Notes under the pieces: model-generated
What the model saw: only the letters and a program-made list of their open reading frames with translations
What the model was told of the DNA's origin: nothing
Databases searched by the model: none
Position numbers and translations under genes: made by a program
Shown: one piece after another, positions 8,730-17,313 of the stretch
Layout: every line of letters starts with the position of its first letter
Numbering within the stretch: position 1 is the first letter of the stretch
Source of the DNA: an uncultured Eubacteriales bacterium
Lineage (GTDB): Bacteria; Bacillota; Clostridia; Oscillospirales; CAG-272
DNA: 64,000 nucleotides
Direction of reading: 5' to 3'
NCBI GenBank assembly: GCA_934525675.1
Contig: CAKSZH010000001.1
Location: 310,001-374,000, forward strand

Positions 8730-9000
8730 ATATTGAAAAAAGCGATGACGAAGACGGACGGATGAAACGCTTCCAGAGAGCCGGGGACGGTGTGATCCCG
8801 GTAAGTGCGAAATTCAGTTCCAATCCCTTCCGAGCTGAAGACCCCAAAGCAATCGGTTGTGAGTAGGCGTCTTTCGTGTATGCTGCGTTAGTGCATAGGG
8901 CTTGTCTGAGCCTGAAAGTGACAGGAGCATTTCCTGTAATCTGAGTGGTACCGCGGGTATATTCCCGTCTCAAGGAGTTTTCTTTGGGACGGGTTTTTGT
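8730..9000 (+). promoter_or_regulatory. T-box leader 2, specifier probably ATC (Ile)
   Basis: The leader has the AGAGAG bulge and GGTGTGA distal loop in Stem I, the shared hairpin GGCTTGTCTGAGCC (8899-8912), the T-box sequence GAGTGGTACCGCGGG (8943-8957) and a terminator. Next to the kink-turn helix (GAAG/CTTC) the loop reads TTCCA followed by ATC at 8823-8825. The leuS T-box reads TTCCA followed by CTC at the same place, which supports the register. Ile is therefore the likely ligand. A TTC (Phe) codon higher in Stem I (8813-8815) is the main alternative. It controls the first XRE-cupin-ligase gene. Confidence 0.88.
8964..9000 (+). terminator. T-box 2 intrinsic terminator
   Basis: A stem of CCCGTC with GACGGG, extended inward through TCAAGGA and TCTTTGG, is followed by a T-rich tail. 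It is the terminator alternative of T-box leader 2. Confidence 0.88.
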
Positions 9001-9044
9001 TTTATCCGGAAAATCATCTGCCGAGGAGCGGAAAGGGGCATTTT

Positions 9045-11315
9045 ATGAAACAGGTAAACACCATGATGCAATTGAACGAGATCGCACAGCGTATCCGTGA
9101 ATTACGGGAAATCATGGGATGGTCGGTGGATAAGGCTGCCGGGGCGACGGAAGTTTCACCATCGGATTATATCGCTTACGAAAGCGGGGAAACGGATCTG
9201 CCGTTTACCTTTATTCACAAATGTGCGATCGCGTTCGGTGTGGAACTGACTGAATTGCTGGAGGGCAGAAACAGTGCCCGCCTGTCCTCCTATACCGTCA
9301 CCCGCAAAGGGCGGGGGCAGGAGACCGCAAAGGAAGAGGGAATTGAGATCAAGAATCTTGCGCCCAAATTCCGGAGTAAGATTGCAGAGCCTTACTGGGT
9401 GCGCTATGAGTATTCTCCCGCGCTCCAGAACCGCCCGATCCATCTTACCACACACGGCGGTCAGGAATTCGACCTGGTGCTCAGCGGCAAACTCAAGGTG
9501 CAGGTCGGCGAACATACCGAGATCCTCGAAGAGGGCGACAGCATCTATTATAACAGCTCGACCCCGCACGGCATGATCGCGATTGACGGGCGCGACTGCG
9601 TTTTTTGCGCAGTGGTGCTTCCCGGCGAGGAAACCAAGGAGGAAACGGTCAGCGCGAGCATTGCCTCCGCGCGTCGCACGGAAGGGTTGCTTGCCGAGAA
9701 ATTCGTAAAAACCGAGGAGAACGCGGACGGCTCCCTCAAGTCGGTGCGGTTTGAGAACACGGATTCCTTCAATTTCGGTTTTGATGTGGTGGATGCCATT
9801 GCGGACAAGTACCCGGACAAGCTCGCCATGCTGCACGTGGATAAACACAAGACCGAGCGTCGGTTCACCTTCTCTGATATCAGGCGCGAATCCAATCGTT
9901 GCGTCAATTACTTCACCTCGCTCGGTATCCGTCGCGGCGATCGGGTCATGCTCGTACTCAAGCGGCATTATCAGTTCTGGTTTGCCATGGTCGCGCTCCA
10001 TAAGATGGGGGCTGTTGCCATTCCCGCGACCAATCAACTCAAGGAGCACGATTTCGTTTACCGTTTCAACGCTGCCGGCGTTTCGACGATTCTCTGCACG
10101 GCGGACGGTGATGTCGCGGATATTGCAAAGAACGCGGCGGCGGAATGTCCTTCCGTGAAGAATCTCATCATGGTTGGGGGCAGGCGTGACGGCTGGCGCG
10201 ACTTTGACGCGGAATACACGCTTTTCTCCGACCGCTATGACCGTCCCCTGAATGCGTCTTCCGGCGAGGACACGGCGCTCATGTTCTTCACCTCCGGCAC
10301 GACGGGCAACCCCAAGATGGCGGCACACAAACACACCTACGCGCTCGGACATTTTGTCACGGCGCGGTACTGGCACTGCTGTGAAAGAGACGGACTGCAT
10401 CTGACCATCTCGGATACCGGCTGGGGCAAGTCGCTCTGGGGCAAACTCTACGGACAGTGGCTGTGCGAGGGCGCGGTATTCGTCTACGACTTTGACCGAT
10501 TTGATGCGTCGGACATCCTGCCGATGTTCGAAAAGTACCACATTACCACCTTCTGTGCGCCGCCGACCATGCTCCGCATGATGATCAAGGAAGATCTGTC
10601 ACGCTACGATCTTTCTTCCATTCATCACATGACGACGGCAGGCGAGGCACTCAACCCGGAGGTCTACCGCCAGTTCGAGGCGGCAACGGGACTTCAGATC
10701 ATGGAAGGCTTCGGACAGACCGAAACGACGCTCATCATCGCAAATCTTGCGGGAACCGCGCCCAAAATCGGTTCCATGGGTAAGGCGTCCCCGCAATATA
10801 AAGTTGATATTGTCGATCCCGACGGCAATTCGGTCCCGAACGGCGAGATCGGCGAGATCGTGATCCACGTCGAGGACGGCGCTCCCTGCGGACTGTACAA
10901 GGGTTACTATATGGACGAAGGAAAGACGCGTGAAAGCTGGCATGACGGGCTATATCATACGGGCGACACTGCATGGCGCGACGAGGACGGTTATTTCTTC
11001 TATGTCAGCCGCATCGACGATGTCATCAAGTCGTCCGGTTACCGCATCGGGCCGTTTGAGATCGAAAGTGTCATTATGGAGTTGCCGTATGTTCTGGAGT
11101 GCGGCGTGTCCGCGGCACCCGATGAGGTGAGAGGGCAGATCGTCAAGGCGAGCATCGTGCTGACCAAGGGGACCGTTCCCTCGGAGGATCTGAAGAAGGA
11201 AATTCAGAATTACGTCAAGGAGCACACCGCGCCTTATAAATACCCGCGGCTTGTCGTGTTCTGTGACGAGCTTCCAAAAACCATCAGCGGAAAAATCCAG
11301 AGAAACAAACTGTAA
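9045..11315 (+). CDS. XRE-cupin-acyl-CoA synthetase fusion (paralogue 1)
   Basis: The 756-residue protein has three parts. An XRE-type helix-turn-helix (about 8-70) and a cupin (about 125-200, with TTHGGQEFDLVLSG and STPHGMIAI) have the layout of XRE-cupin regulators. An ACSM-like AMP-forming acyl-CoA synthetase (about 235-756) follows, with FFTSGTTGNPK near 413, GFGQTE near 555, YHTGDTAW, SRIDDVIKSSGYRIGPFE, and the C-terminal Lys in PKTISGKIQR. It should convert a short carboxylic acid, ATP and CoA to acyl-CoA; 2-methylbutyrate is inferred from the Ile-type T-box. The ATG at 9045 follows GAAAGGGG. It is the only gene between two T-boxes. Whether the HTH binds DNA is unknown. Confidence 0.87.
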   Translation: MKQVNTMMQLNEIAQRIRELREIMGWSVDKAAGATEVSPSDYIAYESGETDLPFTFIHKCAIAFGVELTELLEGRNSARLSSYTVTRKGRGQETAKEEGIEIKNLAPKFRSKIAEPYWVRYEYSPALQNRPIHLTTHGGQEFDLVLSGKLKVQVGEHTEILEEGDSIYYNSSTPHGMIAIDGRDCVFCAVVLPGEETKEETVSASIASARRTEGLLAEKFVKTEENADGSLKSVRFENTDSFNFGFDVVDAIADKYPDKLAMLHVDKHKTERRFTFSDIRRESNRCVNYFTSLGIRRGDRVMLVLKRHYQFWFAMVALHKMGAVAIPATNQLKEHDFVYRFNAAGVSTILCTADGDVADIAKNAAAECPSVKNLIMVGGRRDGWRDFDAEYTLFSDRYDRPLNASSGEDTALMFFTSGTTGNPKMAAHKHTYALGHFVTARYWHCCERDGLHLTISDTGWGKSLWGKLYGQWLCEGAVFVYDFDRFDASDILPMFEKYHITTFCAPPTMLRMMIKEDLSRYDLSSIHHMTTAGEALNPEVYRQFEAATGLQIMEGFGQTETTLIIANLAGTAPKIGSMGKASPQYKVDIVDPDGNSVPNGEIGEIVIHVEDGAPCGLYKGYYMDEGKTRESWHDGLYHTGDTAWRDEDGYFFYVSRIDDVIKSSGYRIGPFEIESVIMELPYVLECGVSAAPDEVRGQIVKASIVLTKGTVPSEDLKKEIQNYVKEHTAPYKYPRLVVFCDELPKTISGKIQRNKL

Positions 11316-11332
11316 AAATTGCAGGAAACTGC

Positions 11333-11361
11333 TTGACAATTGCATTCGGATATGATATAAT
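11333..11361 (+). promoter_or_regulatory. Sigma-A promoter of the Val-type T-box operon
   Basis: TTGACA (11333-11338) and TATAAT (11356-11361) are separated by 17 bp, with an extended TGA. The element begins 18 bases after the stop codon of the upstream gene. Confidence 0.9.
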
Positions 11362-11367
11362 ACTACC

Positions 11368-11665
11368 ATCAATTTTATAAGAAAAGGCTTTGACGAAGAG
11401 GGCATCGGTCTGAAAGGATACAGAGAAGCGGCGGTTGGTGCGAGCCGTGATCCGGAGATCTGATGTTTGTAGCTTCTGAGCCGAAAGGAAGAAAGAAGTC
11501 CCCGGGGACTTCCGTAGAACCTTTCCGTGATTGCCGCGTCAGTGCATAAGGCTTGTCTGAGCCTGAGTGGTGTACGTCCGTACACAATTTGAGTGGTACC
11601 GCGGGATATAATCTTGTATTATAGCTCGTCTCAAAGAATCATATCTTTGAGGCGGGCTTTTCTTT
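11368..11665 (+). promoter_or_regulatory. T-box leader 3, specifier probably GTA (Val)
   Basis: Stem I has a kink-turn base (GGCT/AGCC flanking TTGAC), the helix GAAG/CTTC, a CATC/GATG helix, and the AGAGAAG bulge. The shared hairpin GGCTTGTCTGAGCC is at 11550-11563, the T-box sequence GAGTGGTACCGCGGG at 11591-11605, and a terminator ends the leader. One base above the kink-turn helix the codon is GTA (11469-11471), pointing to tRNA-Val. An ATC higher in the stem (11458-11460) is the alternative. It would control the second fusion gene and, through read-through, the 2-oxoacid oxidoreductase genes. Confidence 0.87.
11624..11665 (+). terminator. T-box 3 intrinsic terminator
   Basis: A long stem, GCTCGTCTCAAAGA with TCTTTGAGGCGGGC, closes a six-base loop and is followed by TTTTCTTT. 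Confidence 0.9.
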
Positions 11666-11688
11666 GTCCGCCGGAATGGAGGAGGACA

Positions 11689-13983
11689 ATGAAACCGACC
11701 ACAGGAGTACAGTTCCGCATTCAGGAAATGGCGGAACGAATCCGCGAGCTTCGCGCAATCATGGGGCTTAGCGCCGCGGAAATGGCGAAGAAAACCGACG
11801 TAACAGAGGAAGAGTATCTGACCTGCGAGAGTGGGCAGTGCGACCTCAACTTTGCGTTTCTTTACCGTTGTGCACTGGCGCTCGGCGTCAACGTAACGGA
11901 CATTATCGAAGGCACCAGCCCCCGTCTTGCGGGGTACACGGTCACCCGGCGCGGCGAGGGACAGCAGATCGACGAGGCACACGGGCTGACCTATTTCAAC
12001 CTGGCATCTGCTTTCAAAAACAGGATCGCCGAACCCCTGTACGTCATTTCCGCATACAGCGAGGAGGCACAGAACCGCGATATTGAACTGACGACCCACG
12101 AGGGGCAGGAATGTGACATCGTGGTGAGCGGCACGCTCAAGGTGCAGATCGGCGACCATATCGAGATTCTGCACGAGGGTGACAGCGCGTATTATGACAG
12201 CGGAACGCCGCACGGTATGATCGCCGTCGGCGGAAAGGATTGCGTGTTCTACGCGATCGTGCTCAATCCGTCGGGAGAACCCAACGTCACAGGGCGGGAG
12301 CTTCCGCGCGAATTCACCGTTTCACCCAAGCGGGCGGGAGAAGAGAAACGCACCCGCGTGTGGGAGAAATTCGTCACGCCGACCGAGGACGAGGGCGGTG
12401 CCCTCACATCGCTTACCTTCCACGGGGAAGACAAGTTCAACTTCGCCTTTGACGTGATCGACCGGCTTGGCACCGAACAGCCCGACAAGCTCGCAATGGT
12501 ACACATTGACCGCCACATGGTCGAACGTCGGTTTACCTTCGGTGACCTGAAGCGCGCCACTTCTCAGACGGCGAATTACTTCAAATCGCTCGGCATCAGG
12601 CGCGGCGACCGCGTCATGCTGATCTGCAAGCGCAACTATCAGTTCTGGTTCGCCATCAACGCGCTCCACAAGCTCGGTGCCATTGCGATTCCGGCGACCA
12701 ATCTGCTCAAGGAACATGACATCACCTATCGCTGCAACAAGGCGGGGATCAAAGCGATTCTCTGTACTGCCGACGGCGATGTGGCACACGAGGTCGAGCT
12801 TGCCGAGAAGGACAGCCCGACGCTTCAAATCAAGATCATTACCGACGGCACGCGCGACGGCTGGCATTGCTTTGACGAGGAATACAGCCTTTATACCGGT
12901 AAGTTTGAGCGTACCGGTGATGCGCCTGCCGGCGACGATATCATGCTGATGTATTTTACCTCCGGTACCACGGGAAACCCCAAGATCGCAGTGCACAATT
13001 ACAAATATCCGCTGGGGCATTTCCATACCGCGAAGTACTGGCACTGTGTCAACCCCGACGGACTGCACCTGACGGTCGCGGATACCGGCTGGGCGAAAGC
13101 GGCTTGGGGCAAAATATACGGTCAGTGGCTGTGTGAAGCGGCAATCTTTGTCTACGACTTCGATAAGTTTGACGCAAGCGTCATCCTGCCGATGTTTGCA
13201 AAGTACCACATCACAACCTTCTGCGCACCGCCGACCATTCTCCGTATGATGGTCAAGCAGGATATTTCACGCTACGATCTTTCCTCTATTGAACATATGA
13301 CGACGGCAGGAGAAGCGCTCAACCCCGAGGTGTTCCGCCAGTTCGAGGCGGCGACCGGGCTTCAGATCATGGAAGGCTTCGGGCAGACCGAAACGACCTG
13401 CGCAATCGCAAATCTGGTCGGAACGACGGTCAGGCTCGGTTCCATGGGCAAGCCCGTCCCGCTCTACCACATCGACCTGCTGGATGCGGACGGTAAGCCG
13501 GTTCCGGACGGCGAGGTCGGAGAAATCTCCATCCGTGTTGCGGACGGTGCGCCGTGCGGACTGTTCTGCGGGTACTATGAGGATGGGGAGAAGACAAACG
13601 AATGCTGGCATGACGGATATTACCACACGGGAGATACGGCATGGCGCGACGAGGACGGATATTTCTGGTATGTCGGTCGCGTGGACGATGTTATCAAGTC
13701 GTCCGGCTACCGCATCGGACCGTTTGAGATCGAAAACGTCATCATGGAGCTTCCCTATGTGCTGGAGTGCGGCGTTTCCGCTGCTCCGGACGAGGTGAGA
13801 GGACAGGTGGTCAAGGCGAGTATCGTTCTGACAAAGGGCACTGAGGGTACCGAGGAACTTAAAAAAGAGATTCAGACTTACGTCAAGAATCACACCGCGC
13901 CTTACAAGTACCCCCGTATTGTGGTGTTCCGCGATGAGCTCCCCAAGACGACCAGCGGCAAGATTCAGCGCAACAAACTGTAA
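11689..13983 (+). CDS. XRE-cupin-acyl-CoA synthetase fusion (paralogue 2)
   Basis: This 764-residue paralogue of the preceding fusion shares all three parts: XRE helix-turn-helix (about 10-75), cupin (about 130-200) and ACSM-like synthetase (about 240-764). Motifs include YFTSGTTGNPK near 421, GFGQTE near 563, YHTGDTAW and PKTTSGKIQR. Long stretches of the ligase part are near-identical between the two copies, so they arose by duplication. The linker between cupin and ligase differs more. The Val-type T-box suggests isobutyrate as substrate, which is inference. The ATG at 11689 follows GGAGGA. It lies 17 bases from the next gene and probably leads the oxidoreductase operon. Confidence 0.87.
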   Translation: MKPTTGVQFRIQEMAERIRELRAIMGLSAAEMAKKTDVTEEEYLTCESGQCDLNFAFLYRCALALGVNVTDIIEGTSPRLAGYTVTRRGEGQQIDEAHGLTYFNLASAFKNRIAEPLYVISAYSEEAQNRDIELTTHEGQECDIVVSGTLKVQIGDHIEILHEGDSAYYDSGTPHGMIAVGGKDCVFYAIVLNPSGEPNVTGRELPREFTVSPKRAGEEKRTRVWEKFVTPTEDEGGALTSLTFHGEDKFNFAFDVIDRLGTEQPDKLAMVHIDRHMVERRFTFGDLKRATSQTANYFKSLGIRRGDRVMLICKRNYQFWFAINALHKLGAIAIPATNLLKEHDITYRCNKAGIKAILCTADGDVAHEVELAEKDSPTLQIKIITDGTRDGWHCFDEEYSLYTGKFERTGDAPAGDDIMLMYFTSGTTGNPKIAVHNYKYPLGHFHTAKYWHCVNPDGLHLTVADTGWAKAAWGKIYGQWLCEAAIFVYDFDKFDASVILPMFAKYHITTFCAPPTILRMMVKQDISRYDLSSIEHMTTAGEALNPEVFRQFEAATGLQIMEGFGQTETTCAIANLVGTTVRLGSMGKPVPLYHIDLLDADGKPVPDGEVGEISIRVADGAPCGLFCGYYEDGEKTNECWHDGYYHTGDTAWRDEDGYFWYVGRVDDVIKSSGYRIGPFEIENVIMELPYVLECGVSAAPDEVRGQVVKASIVLTKGTEGTEELKKEIQTYVKNHTAPYKYPRIVVFRDELPKTTSGKIQRNKL

Positions 13984-14000
13984 GGCGGTGATGCTGAAAG

Positions 14001-14687
14001 ATGAATTCCCATAAAAGAGTCACGCTGTTTGCGGGGCATTACGGAAGCGGGAAGACCAATATTGCGGTCAATTATGCCATTATGTTGAGCAAAAACGGGT
14101 TTCCTGTTACGATAGCGGATCTTGATATTGTCAATCCGTATTTCCGTACCAAGGACAGCGCCAAGGAACTGGAGGAGGCGGGGATCCCGCTGATCTCCCC
14201 TGCGTATGCCAATTCCAACGTTGATCTGCCCGCGCTTCCGCAGGAGCTTTACGGACTGGTTGAAAATCATACCCGCTGTGCAGTGATGGACATCGGCGGA
14301 GATGACCGCGGCGCGCTTGCGCTTGGAAGATATGCGCCCTACATTCTGGAAGAGAACAATTATGAAATGATATTCGTCGCCAACTTTTTCCGCCCGCTGA
14401 CGAGAAACGCCGAAGAGGCGTTCGGGGTGATGCGGGAGATCGAGGCGGCGGGCGGAATCCCGTTTACGGCGATTGTCAACAACTCCAACATCGGTTGGGA
14501 TACGACCCCCGAGGTACTCCGTTCCACGTTCGGGGAGGCGGACCGCTTGTCCCGGCTTTCGGGACTGCCGATCCTGTTTACCTCGGCGGAGCATACGGTC
14601 ACGGCAGAAATGCCGGACGAAAATCTTTTCCCCATGACATTACAAAAGAAATACTTTGATATTCGGAAGGAGAAACAAGATGGCTAA
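14001..14687 (+). CDS. MinD/CooC-like P-loop ATPase
   Basis: The 228-residue protein starts with a deviant P-loop (GHYGSGKTNIAVNYA) and continues with a switch region (DLDIVNPYFR) typical of SIMIBI ATPases such as MinD, NifH and CooC. No membrane segment or metal-binding Cys pair is evident. It overlaps the ferredoxin subunit gene by 8 bases inside the oxidoreductase operon, which suggests a role in assembly, activation or cofactor insertion of that complex, as CooC does for CO dehydrogenase. That role is inferred from context only. Confidence 0.75.
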   Translation: MNSHKRVTLFAGHYGSGKTNIAVNYAIMLSKNGFPVTIADLDIVNPYFRTKDSAKELEEAGIPLISPAYANSNVDLPALPQELYGLVENHTRCAVMDIGGDDRGALALGRYAPYILEENNYEMIFVANFFRPLTRNAEEAFGVMREIEAAGGIPFTAIVNNSNIGWDTTPEVLRSTFGEADRLSRLSGLPILFTSAEHTVTAEMPDENLFPMTLQKKYFDIRKEKQDG

Positions 14688-14886
14688 GGTAACCTTTGAA
14701 TCCGACCTCTGCAAGGGGTGCGGGCTTTGCGTCGGCGCCTGCCCGAAGCACCTGCTCGTCATTGCGAAGGACAAAATCAATAAGAAAGGACATTCACCGG
14801 CACAGATTACCGATCAGGCGGCTTGCATCGGTTGTGCGTTCTGCGCGACCATGTGCCCCGACTGCGTGATTACGGTGGAGAAGTGA
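14680..14886 (+). CDS. 4Fe-4S ferredoxin subunit of 2-oxoacid oxidoreductase (delta)
   Basis: This 68-residue protein has two ferredoxin motifs, CKGCGLCVGACP and CIGCAFCATMCP, so it should bind two 4Fe-4S clusters and pass electrons between the catalytic subunits and free ferredoxin. Its size and position before the alpha subunit fit the delta subunit of four-subunit VOR/KOR enzymes. The ATG at 14680 follows GGAGAAA and lies inside the end of the ATPase gene. Confidence 0.9.
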   Translation: MAKVTFESDLCKGCGLCVGACPKHLLVIAKDKINKKGHSPAQITDQAACIGCAFCATMCPDCVITVEK

Positions 14887-14896
14887 GGAGACGGAC

Positions 14897-15961
14897 ATGA
14901 GTGAAAAAGTATTGATGAAGGGTAATGAGGCAATCGCCGAGGCGGCTCTCCGCGCGGGTTGCCGTCATTATTTCGGTTATCCCATCACCCCCCAGACCGA
15001 GCTTGCCGCATATATGGCAAAACGGATGCCCAAGATCGGCGGCACGTTCCTTCAGGCAGAGAGCGAAATTGCCGCGATCAACATGGTGTACGGCGTGGCT
15101 TCCGCGGGTTTCCGGGCGATGACATCCTCGTCCAGCCCCGGAATCTCGCTCAAGCAGGAGGGGATTTCCTACCTTGCCGGCAGTGATCTGCCCGCACTGA
15201 TCGTCAACGTCCAGCGCGGCGGTCCCGGACTCGGCGGCATCCAGCCCTCTCAGTCGGATTATTTTCAGGCAACAAAGGGCGGCGGTCACGGCGACTATCA
15301 TCTGATCGTGCTCGCACCCGCATCTGTGCAGGAAATGGCAGACCTGACCGGCAAGGCGTTCGACCTTTCCGACAAGTATCTCGTTCCCGCCATGCTTCTG
15401 GCGGACGGTACCATGGGACAGATGATGGAGCCCGTCGTTCTTCCCGAAGAATCCGCAGGTAAGACAGAGAAGCCGTGGGCAGTCACGGGAACCGGCATGA
15501 AGCGTAAGCATAACATCGTCAATTCGTTGTTCCTAGTGCCGGAGGAACTGGAAAAGAAGAATTTTGAGCGTTACGAGAGATACCGGACCATTGAGGAAAA
15601 CGAACCGCTCTGGGAGTCCTATCTGATGGAGGATGCGGAATACTGTGTCGTTGCTTTCGGCATTGCGGCGCGGGTCTCCAAAAATGCGATCATGGCGGCA
15701 AGAGAAAAGGGAATCAAGGTCGGACTCATCCGCCCGATTACGCTCTGGCCGTTCCCGGGAAAGGCGCTTGCGGATGCCGCCGACCGGGTGAAGGGCTTCC
15801 TTTCGGTCGAGCTTTCCATGGGACAGATGATCGAGGACGTGGAATTGGCAATCCGTTGCCGCCGTCCCGTCCGCCTCTGCAACCGCACCGGCGGTATGAT
15901 CCCGTCTCCGGAACAGGTTCTTGCATCCATCGAACAACTTGCGGGAGGTGACAGACAATGA
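14897..15961 (+). CDS. vorB: 2-oxoacid:ferredoxin oxidoreductase alpha subunit (VorB-like)
   Basis: The 354-residue protein matches the alpha subunit of 2-oxoisovalerate/2-oxoglutarate ferredoxin oxidoreductases. It starts with KGNEAIAEAALRAGCRHYFGYPITPQ and contains TSSSSPGISLKQEG, both hallmarks of the pyrimidine-binding domain. With beta, gamma and delta it would interconvert a branched 2-oxo acid with acyl-CoA, CO2 and reduced ferredoxin. The choice of VOR over KOR follows the size and the BCAA T-box context. It overlaps the beta gene by ATGA. Confidence 0.88.
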   Translation: MSEKVLMKGNEAIAEAALRAGCRHYFGYPITPQTELAAYMAKRMPKIGGTFLQAESEIAAINMVYGVASAGFRAMTSSSSPGISLKQEGISYLAGSDLPALIVNVQRGGPGLGGIQPSQSDYFQATKGGGHGDYHLIVLAPASVQEMADLTGKAFDLSDKYLVPAMLLADGTMGQMMEPVVLPEESAGKTEKPWAVTGTGMKRKHNIVNSLFLVPEELEKKNFERYERYRTIEENEPLWESYLMEDAEYCVVAFGIAARVSKNAIMAAREKGIKVGLIRPITLWPFPGKALADAADRVKGFLSVELSMGQMIEDVELAIRCRRPVRLCNRTGGMIPSPEQVLASIEQLAGGDRQ

Positions 15962-16719
15962 TCGTTTTCAAAAAACCGAATTCTTTAACCGACGCGCCGT
16001 TGCATTATTGCCCCGGCTGCACGCACGGCATTATTCACCGTCTGGTTGCTGAGGCGATTGATGACCTCGGGATTGAGGGCAGATGCGTTGGTGTCGCGCC
16101 CGTCGGCTGTGCCGTGATGGCGTATAATTATTTCACCTGTGACATGGTGGAAGCAGCGCACGGAAGAGCGCCCGCCGTGGCGACGGGACTCAAGCGCGCG
16201 ATGCCCGGAAATATCATTTTTACCTATCAGGGAGACGGCGACCTTGCCTCCATCGGTATGGCGGAAACAGTCCACGCCGCGACGAGAAACGAGAACATTA
16301 CAGTCATCTTCGTCAACAATGCAATCTACGGCATGACCGGTGGTCAGATGGCGCCGACCTCGCTCCCGGGACAGGTCACGCAGACTTCTCCTTACGGACG
16401 CGATGTCAAAACGGTCGGTTACCCGATCCGTGTTTCCGAGATGCTTGCGGCACTGGACGGTCCCGCGTATATTCAGCGTGTGGCGGTCAACAACGTCAAG
16501 AATGTTTTGAATGCAAAAAAGGCGATTCACAAGGCATTTGAAAACCAGATTGCGGGCAAGGGCTTTTCACTCATCGAGGTGGTTTCCTCCTGCCCGACCA
16601 ACTGGGGCATGACGCCCGAAAAGGCGCTTCAGTGGATCGACGAAAAAATGATCCCGTACTACCCGTTAGGTGTCTTCAAGGACAAAACAGCGGACGAGGC
16701 AAAGGAGGGAAGCGTATGA
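15958..16719 (+). CDS. vorA: 2-oxoacid:ferredoxin oxidoreductase beta subunit (TPP-binding)
   Basis: The 253-residue beta subunit carries the thiamine diphosphate site. The GDGDLASIGM...NN stretch is the TPP-Mg motif, and CPGCTHG is the conserved N-terminal Cys motif of this subunit class. It forms the catalytic core with the alpha subunit. ATGA overlaps at both ends show tight translational coupling with alpha and gamma. Confidence 0.9.
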   Translation: MIVFKKPNSLTDAPLHYCPGCTHGIIHRLVAEAIDDLGIEGRCVGVAPVGCAVMAYNYFTCDMVEAAHGRAPAVATGLKRAMPGNIIFTYQGDGDLASIGMAETVHAATRNENITVIFVNNAIYGMTGGQMAPTSLPGQVTQTSPYGRDVKTVGYPIRVSEMLAALDGPAYIQRVAVNNVKNVLNAKKAIHKAFENQIAGKGFSLIEVVSSCPTNWGMTPEKALQWIDEKMIPYYPLGVFKDKTADEAKEGSV

Positions 16720-17255
16720 ATACCGTACAGATCCTGATTGCCGGATTTGGAGGGCAGGGCGTTCTGTTTGCCGGGAAATTCATTGCATACAAAGGACTTC
16801 TGGAGGGCAGACAGCTCAGCTGGCTCCCGTCCTACGGACCGGAAATGCGCGGAGGAACCGCGAATTGCAGTGTGATTTTAAGCGATACGCCCGTCGGTTC
16901 TCCGATCGTTTCCGCCCCCGATGTTCTGATGGTGATGAACCTGCCGTCGCTTGACAAATACGAAGGAGCGGCAAAATCGGGCGCACAGCTGTTTGTGGAT
17001 TCCACCCTGATCGAGCGCAAGGTGAAGCGGACGGACGTTACCGCTTTTTACATTCCGGCGACCCGCATGGCACAGGAGGCGGGTATTCCCACGCTTGCCA
17101 ACATGATCATGGTCGGCAAGATGATCCGCGAGACCGGCATGGTTTCCTTTGAAAATATCCGGGAGGCACTGTCTAAGGTGGTTTCGGCCAAGCACGCGGA
17201 TCTTCTTGAGGTCAACCTCAAGGCGATCGAAACCGGATACCGGTATGAGGGATGA
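16716..17255 (+). CDS. vorC: 2-oxoacid:ferredoxin oxidoreductase gamma subunit
   Basis: The 179-residue protein has the gamma-domain opening ILIAGFGGQGVLFAGK and the SYGPEMRGGTANC motif typical of the CoA-binding gamma subunit of pyruvate/oxoacid ferredoxin oxidoreductases. The ATG at 16716 follows AAAGGAGG and overlaps the beta stop codon. It closes the operon and is followed by a strong terminator. Confidence 0.9.
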   Translation: MNTVQILIAGFGGQGVLFAGKFIAYKGLLEGRQLSWLPSYGPEMRGGTANCSVILSDTPVGSPIVSAPDVLMVMNLPSLDKYEGAAKSGAQLFVDSTLIERKVKRTDVTAFYIPATRMAQEAGIPTLANMIMVGKMIRETGMVSFENIREALSKVVSAKHADLLEVNLKAIETGYRYEG

Positions 17256-17313
17256 TTGTTGACAGAGAACGTAAAAGTGTAAAATAACACTGCTGTTTTC
17301 ATTGTTTTTTCGG

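Noticed and set aside
8811..8816. TTC read as a Phe specifier in T-box leader 2
   Set aside because: It lies too far above the kink-turn. The leuS leader, whose amino acid is known, has its CTC next to the kink-turn helix, and leader 2 has ATC there after the same TTCCA.
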